Shown here one piece after another: positions 59,901 through 64,000 of a DNA stretch of 64,000 nt. Numbering within the stretch: position 1 is the stretch's first letter; every line of letters starts with the position of its first letter. The translations under genes were made by a program, and so were the position numbers. The stretch comes from Stercorarius parasiticus. Taxonomy: Eukaryota > Chordata > Aves > Charadriiformes > Stercorariidae. The notes under the pieces are model-generated. The model saw only the letters and a list, made by a program, of their open reading frames with translations, did not search any database and had not been told where the DNA came from. The stretch is from contig VWZL01002558.1 of NCBI GenBank assembly GCA_013396915.1, positions 745,021-809,020 on the forward strand, read 5' to 3'.

Positions 59901-62900
59901 CAGCCTTGAAATTGGCCAAGAACTGACCCAACACAAAGTACAAAGATGACCTTTCACAGCGATTCCCGGGAGGCAGGTAGGGATATCATACGGAGTAACA
60001 CTACCTAATTGTTTCTTGCGAGATGGAGAGGAGATAGATACAGAGCTGAAGCGAAGTGAAGCTGCTGACAGAGGGGCTCTCTTTGCAGAGAAGGAAAACA
60101 CAACAGGGAGTGAGAAAAATCACGCTAATAACTTTTTAAGATGTTGGCCTCCTTACAAAGTTATCGTTAGTTTTGTTTATTGTTGATTGCAGTGCAGCAA
60201 CTTCTTGTGAAATACCAGTGAAGTTACTTAGCTCTCCAGTGACTTGGTTTATCTACTTATACGTTAGAATAAAATATACGCTGCCTGGAAACTTCTGTGA
60301 GACTCCCTAATTTAGTTATTTGACAAATATTTGGAGATTTCTAGATGAAGGTTGCAACACAGAATTTAAAAAGATAGATAATTGCTTATGAAATACGGTC
60401 ATAGTTTCTCAAAAACTTGGGCTTTTTTGAGTAATAACTAACAAATAAATGGCAATTTGATAGCCAGCTGTTGGGCTTTCCCTTGTATGAATAATGTGAA
60501 CCAACAGCAGCACGTACACACGCACAGTTCAAAAACAAGGGAATGTAACTGTAAGGAATCGAAAGCAAGCTGACATTTGTGAAAGCCGGTGCCACCGCAG
60601 CAGTGCAGACTGGCAAGAGGAACAGAACTGCAGCCGAAGGTAAGACTTGGTGCGGGCAGCTGTAGCAGAGACATGCTCATACTCTGTCACCAGAACCCCA
60701 GCTGTGACCTGAAGAGTCAACTGCTTCTTAGATGTCTAATCCCAAACAACGCTGCACAAAAGACCTGTCTCTAAACCTACTATTTATTTCAGGTCTGGGC
60801 CCTGAACAGATGTTCTTATTCTTGGAATGGATTATTGTCTGCTAAGGAAATGACTTAAGACCATCCTATTTGAACGTGAACTACATATTCACATATTACA
60901 TTGTCAGCAAAACCAACACTCTTGCCTGCTAAGCCACATAGTCCACATTAAGTATTTGTTCTAATTGTGCAAATATTGAATTGCTCCAAGTCATCAAAGT
61001 CAGCTAATACTGTTTGTAAAGCCAGCACTGCCTCGATTCAGATGTTTAAAGTTGCCAGAAAATAATGACTTCTGAAACTTCCCTTTGAAGCTGACTGACG
61101 AGACGGGTGCACTGTAGGTCTCTCCATATTCATGTCCCTTCACAAAGAAGGGCTTGTCCTGATGCGGAGGGAAAGCAGGGGAGGCTTCTCAAAGGGGGAT
61201 TCATCCACAGAACAAAAAGCTCCAACCTCTGCCCTTACCAGAGTGCCGTGAGGTTTGCCTGTTTTGTTGTGCTTTGTGTTTTAATCGCTCCTTCAACAGA
61301 TGGGCAACAGTCACACATCTCCTCAGAAAAGTTCACCCAACAGGACGGTCAAGCTTCCAGCAGCCCCTGGTAGGGCACAGACAAAAAGTTGTTTCTCTAA
61401 AACAAGCCCTGCTCTTGGGGCAAGTAGTTTTGACATTCAAATTCAAATGGTGCCACGGTCAAGCTCAAGCATCCACGGTTCTGGTGGGTCCAGCTGGCCA
61501 CATACTGAGCATGTACCTCATGCATAGCTAAAGGTCTGCTCCCACGGGAGGCTGCCACTGCCCTGGTACTGCTGCGGCACAGACCTTTCTCTTCTGGTTT
61601 TCTGAAAAAGTTTTGATCTTCCGAGTAATTTGAATGGCAAGGATGTATTCCTTTCACAGCAATGTATTTTCCTTGTACCCCAAATACTGCCACTGACAGG
61701 TAATTTTAAAGGTGTTATTAATTTTTTTTTCCCCTATGGATTTAATTAATTTCCAGTGCTTTATTTTCTTTGCAGTGTCACTGAATCAAGGAATAATAAA
61801 GCAATGTGCTTAAACAGAAAGTTTAGCTATGAGATTATTTAATTGACAGCTAGAGGCCCCTGAGGACATGGTCCCTCCACCAGCGTAAGCCAACCTAAAA
61901 CTAGACTGCTGAGAAAAAGGTGTTTATTCCCACCCTCTCCCTGGTCTCAGAGCCAGCACAAGAGCTAAACTCTTACACGGGGACGTTTTCGGTCAGACCA
62001 AGAAGCCTCAGAGGTGCGCGGTCTTCGAGGGAGGTAGTGGGAAGGTGTGAGCGGGGCAGAAGGGGAAGACAGGACTTCCCCTCCGTGAGCAGGAGCACAG
62101 CCTTAGATTAGTTTAAATTGATGAGGAAACTGCAGCGAGACGCTGTTGTCTGACCCCATTCATGCGTAAGTGCACTGGTACGGGCTTCACAGCGGTGAAG
62201 AGAGCACTCCGCCATCCGCATGCAACTACATAAATTGCAGGATGACAGTGATGCCTGACTAAGAGGTTTCAAAGGTCAGGGATGCTCTGCTGACATGAAC
62301 TCAGATGTCTGCTATAAGCTAACCACAGCGTCAGCAGGCTATAAAGCAGCACGGCTAGGGCAGCCTTGTCAGGACCACATTATTTTTAAAATGCAATGAG
62401 CAGTCTTTGCTCACACAAACTTAATTGCTACATAAAGAACATTTTTATACTTTAAAATTTTGTCTTCAAAGAAGAAAATACGAAGGAGGAAGGAAAAAGA
62501 GTCTAACTGGCTTTTAAACTCTGATGTTCAGCACAACATATCATACACACAGCAAATCAAAGCCAGCTTAGACTCAGCTTTTCTGCAGCTTGTTCCTTCC
62601 ATACCTTTCCAGGATTGCTAATTAATAGAGACCAGATGTCAAATCCTTCAGCATGGCCTTAAATCTGGGATGCAAAGAGCTTGATCTCCTTACTGCCCTT
62701 GGGCCTCGTGTGCAAATGGAATCTAAGCATCACTATTGATTTGCTAACTTTTTGTATCGCTCTGCCCTTTAACCTGTTGTAAATAACGATACAAAGGAGA
62801 ACAAGGTCCAACCATACAAATACCTTCCTCTCTAATATTTTTTCCAAACCTTCTTCTAAACAGTGATCAGCAATAAGCAGGATTCCACTGAGAGACTTGC

Positions 62901-64000
62901 AGATACAACATAAAAGTAGAGAAAATGATGAGAAACAAAATTTTAAATTTATATCTTTATTATACAGGCCCAAAGCTGTGGTCACCATGCAGTTACACCG
63001 TAATGGGAATGATCTTGCTGAAACGATCTCACTAAACAAATGCAAAGAGACCACAGACTACAGCATTCCAAATAACTGGCACTTTAATTTTTGAAAGAGC
63101 AAAAATAAATAAAGGAATGGCAAGTATGTCCTTTTCACAGATGGTGGGGCATATACATATTCCTTCTTTTCTATAGCTATTTAAGAGACAAAATTAGCAA
63201 ATACTGCCCAAAAACGCAGACCTGTCATGTGAGGGCTCAGCTAACTGAGCTGTTCCTCTCCCCTTGGCTATTAGATCAAACACACATTCAGATAGGTGCG
63301 TATGCCAAAAAAGAAATGCAATGTATTTTTTTGTGTTTCATTTCTACTTCCTGCCCTTTCCTCCTCCTTTCAGGACACTAACAGGAAGTAATTGGAGACA
63401 TCTAATTGAATAAAAGCCCTGGAACTTTTCCATGATACTCTCGTAATTTAAGGTTTCACCACAAATCTAAAAAGGTTCAGGTGTCTCACAAGGAATTCAT
63501 CATCTCTGGAATACAGATAGCCACAGTGAAGAGCTGCACATAGACTGCACACATAGTGTTATGTAAAAGTGGTAATCTTTAAAAAAACAAAACATTTTTT
63601 TAAAATTTGTAGATCAAAACAAAGCATGTCTTATTCCCTACAGGATTTTCTTGCAACCTGTTCTTCAATTATTTGCACTAGGAGATGCTACAAATGGTAT
63701 TAGTTACAATATACAGTCCACTGTTATCTTCTGGTCCAGCAGAAGAACCTGTCTCTCCGATGGACGCAAAACTGTTCATCTGAGCAGATCATCCTCAACA
63801 GCACAAATATGGTCTAGAAACTCATAGAGTTTATGGTTTTAATTTATAAAATTAAACCTGCCCCAGACAGGTAACACTGGTATGTAAGTTTGCCATCCCT
63901 GGGTTCTGTCAGAAACGGGGTACTGAGGTGCTCAGAGCCCTCTCAGTCTGCAGCGCTGGGATCCTTCTGGCACGTCAGACCCAAGATGCGATGTGATGCA
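56983..64000. other. non-coding stretch, no gene seen
   Basis: No supported gene to the window end. A modest GC- and CpG-richer patch sits at about 58960-59160, without the density of an island. An acceptor-like TTTTCTTTGCAG precedes 61776 but no convincing exon follows. Other frames are short, overlap on both strands and are unrecognised. Confidence 0.6.

Noticed and set aside
1..64000. CRISPR array, bacterial operon, phage, retroviral provirus, tRNA or rRNA
   Set aside because: No regularly spaced repeats, no protein of these kinds in the open frames read, no paired long terminal repeats and no recognisable tRNA or rRNA sequence were seen by eye.

Overview
The window looks like nuclear DNA from a bird (a sauropsid in any case). 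The signs are: a 5'-truncated CR1 LINE tail with the typical CR1 3' end; eroded palindromic repeat relics of a type I associate with bird, turtle and crocodile genomes; CpG-depleted, TpG/CpA-rich sequence broken by a few sharp CpG islands; very low interspersed-repeat density; and assembly gaps written as Ns inside the GC-rich islands. Nothing is bacterial, archaeal, phage or organellar. There are no operons, ribosome binding sites, CRISPR arrays or recognisable RNA genes.

No complete protein-coding gene can be read. Apart from the CR1 fragment, every open frame I examined is short, has no recognisable domain, and usually has equally long frames on the other strand or in other phases, as expected for introns and intergenic DNA.

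Layout. 1-29.3 kb: AT-leaning non-coding DNA with short homopolymers, a palindromic relic near 6.9 kb, small inverted repeats, GC-richer patches at about 9.0-9.25 and 16.6-17.3 kb, and a weak pair of possible minus-strand exons near 3.3-4.0 kb. 29.3-30.3 kb: a strong CpG island, probably a promoter. It contains a 147-base gap, two single Ns at apparent joins, and two duplicated blocks that look like mis-assembly. A good minus-strand splice donor sits at its right edge, so a transcript could run leftward through the first 30 kb. 30.3-54.6 kb: non-coding DNA with the CR1 tail at 35.0-35.45 kb, several palindromic relics, two exact small tandem duplications, a weak pair of possible plus-strand exons at 43.5-44.4 kb, a short CpG-dense patch at 49.0 kb and an ORF-poor AT-rich block at 49.9-52.0 kb that could be regulatory. 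54.65-55.14 kb: a second CpG island ending in an A18 run, a 42-base gap and a G21 run. 55.1-64 kb: non-coding DNA with more relics.

I did not find a new molecular system. The most useful observations are the probable false duplication in the main CpG island, the promoter candidates, the scattered palindromic family, and the possible regulatory block and exon candidates. Each needs comparison with other bird genomes or RNA reads to settle.
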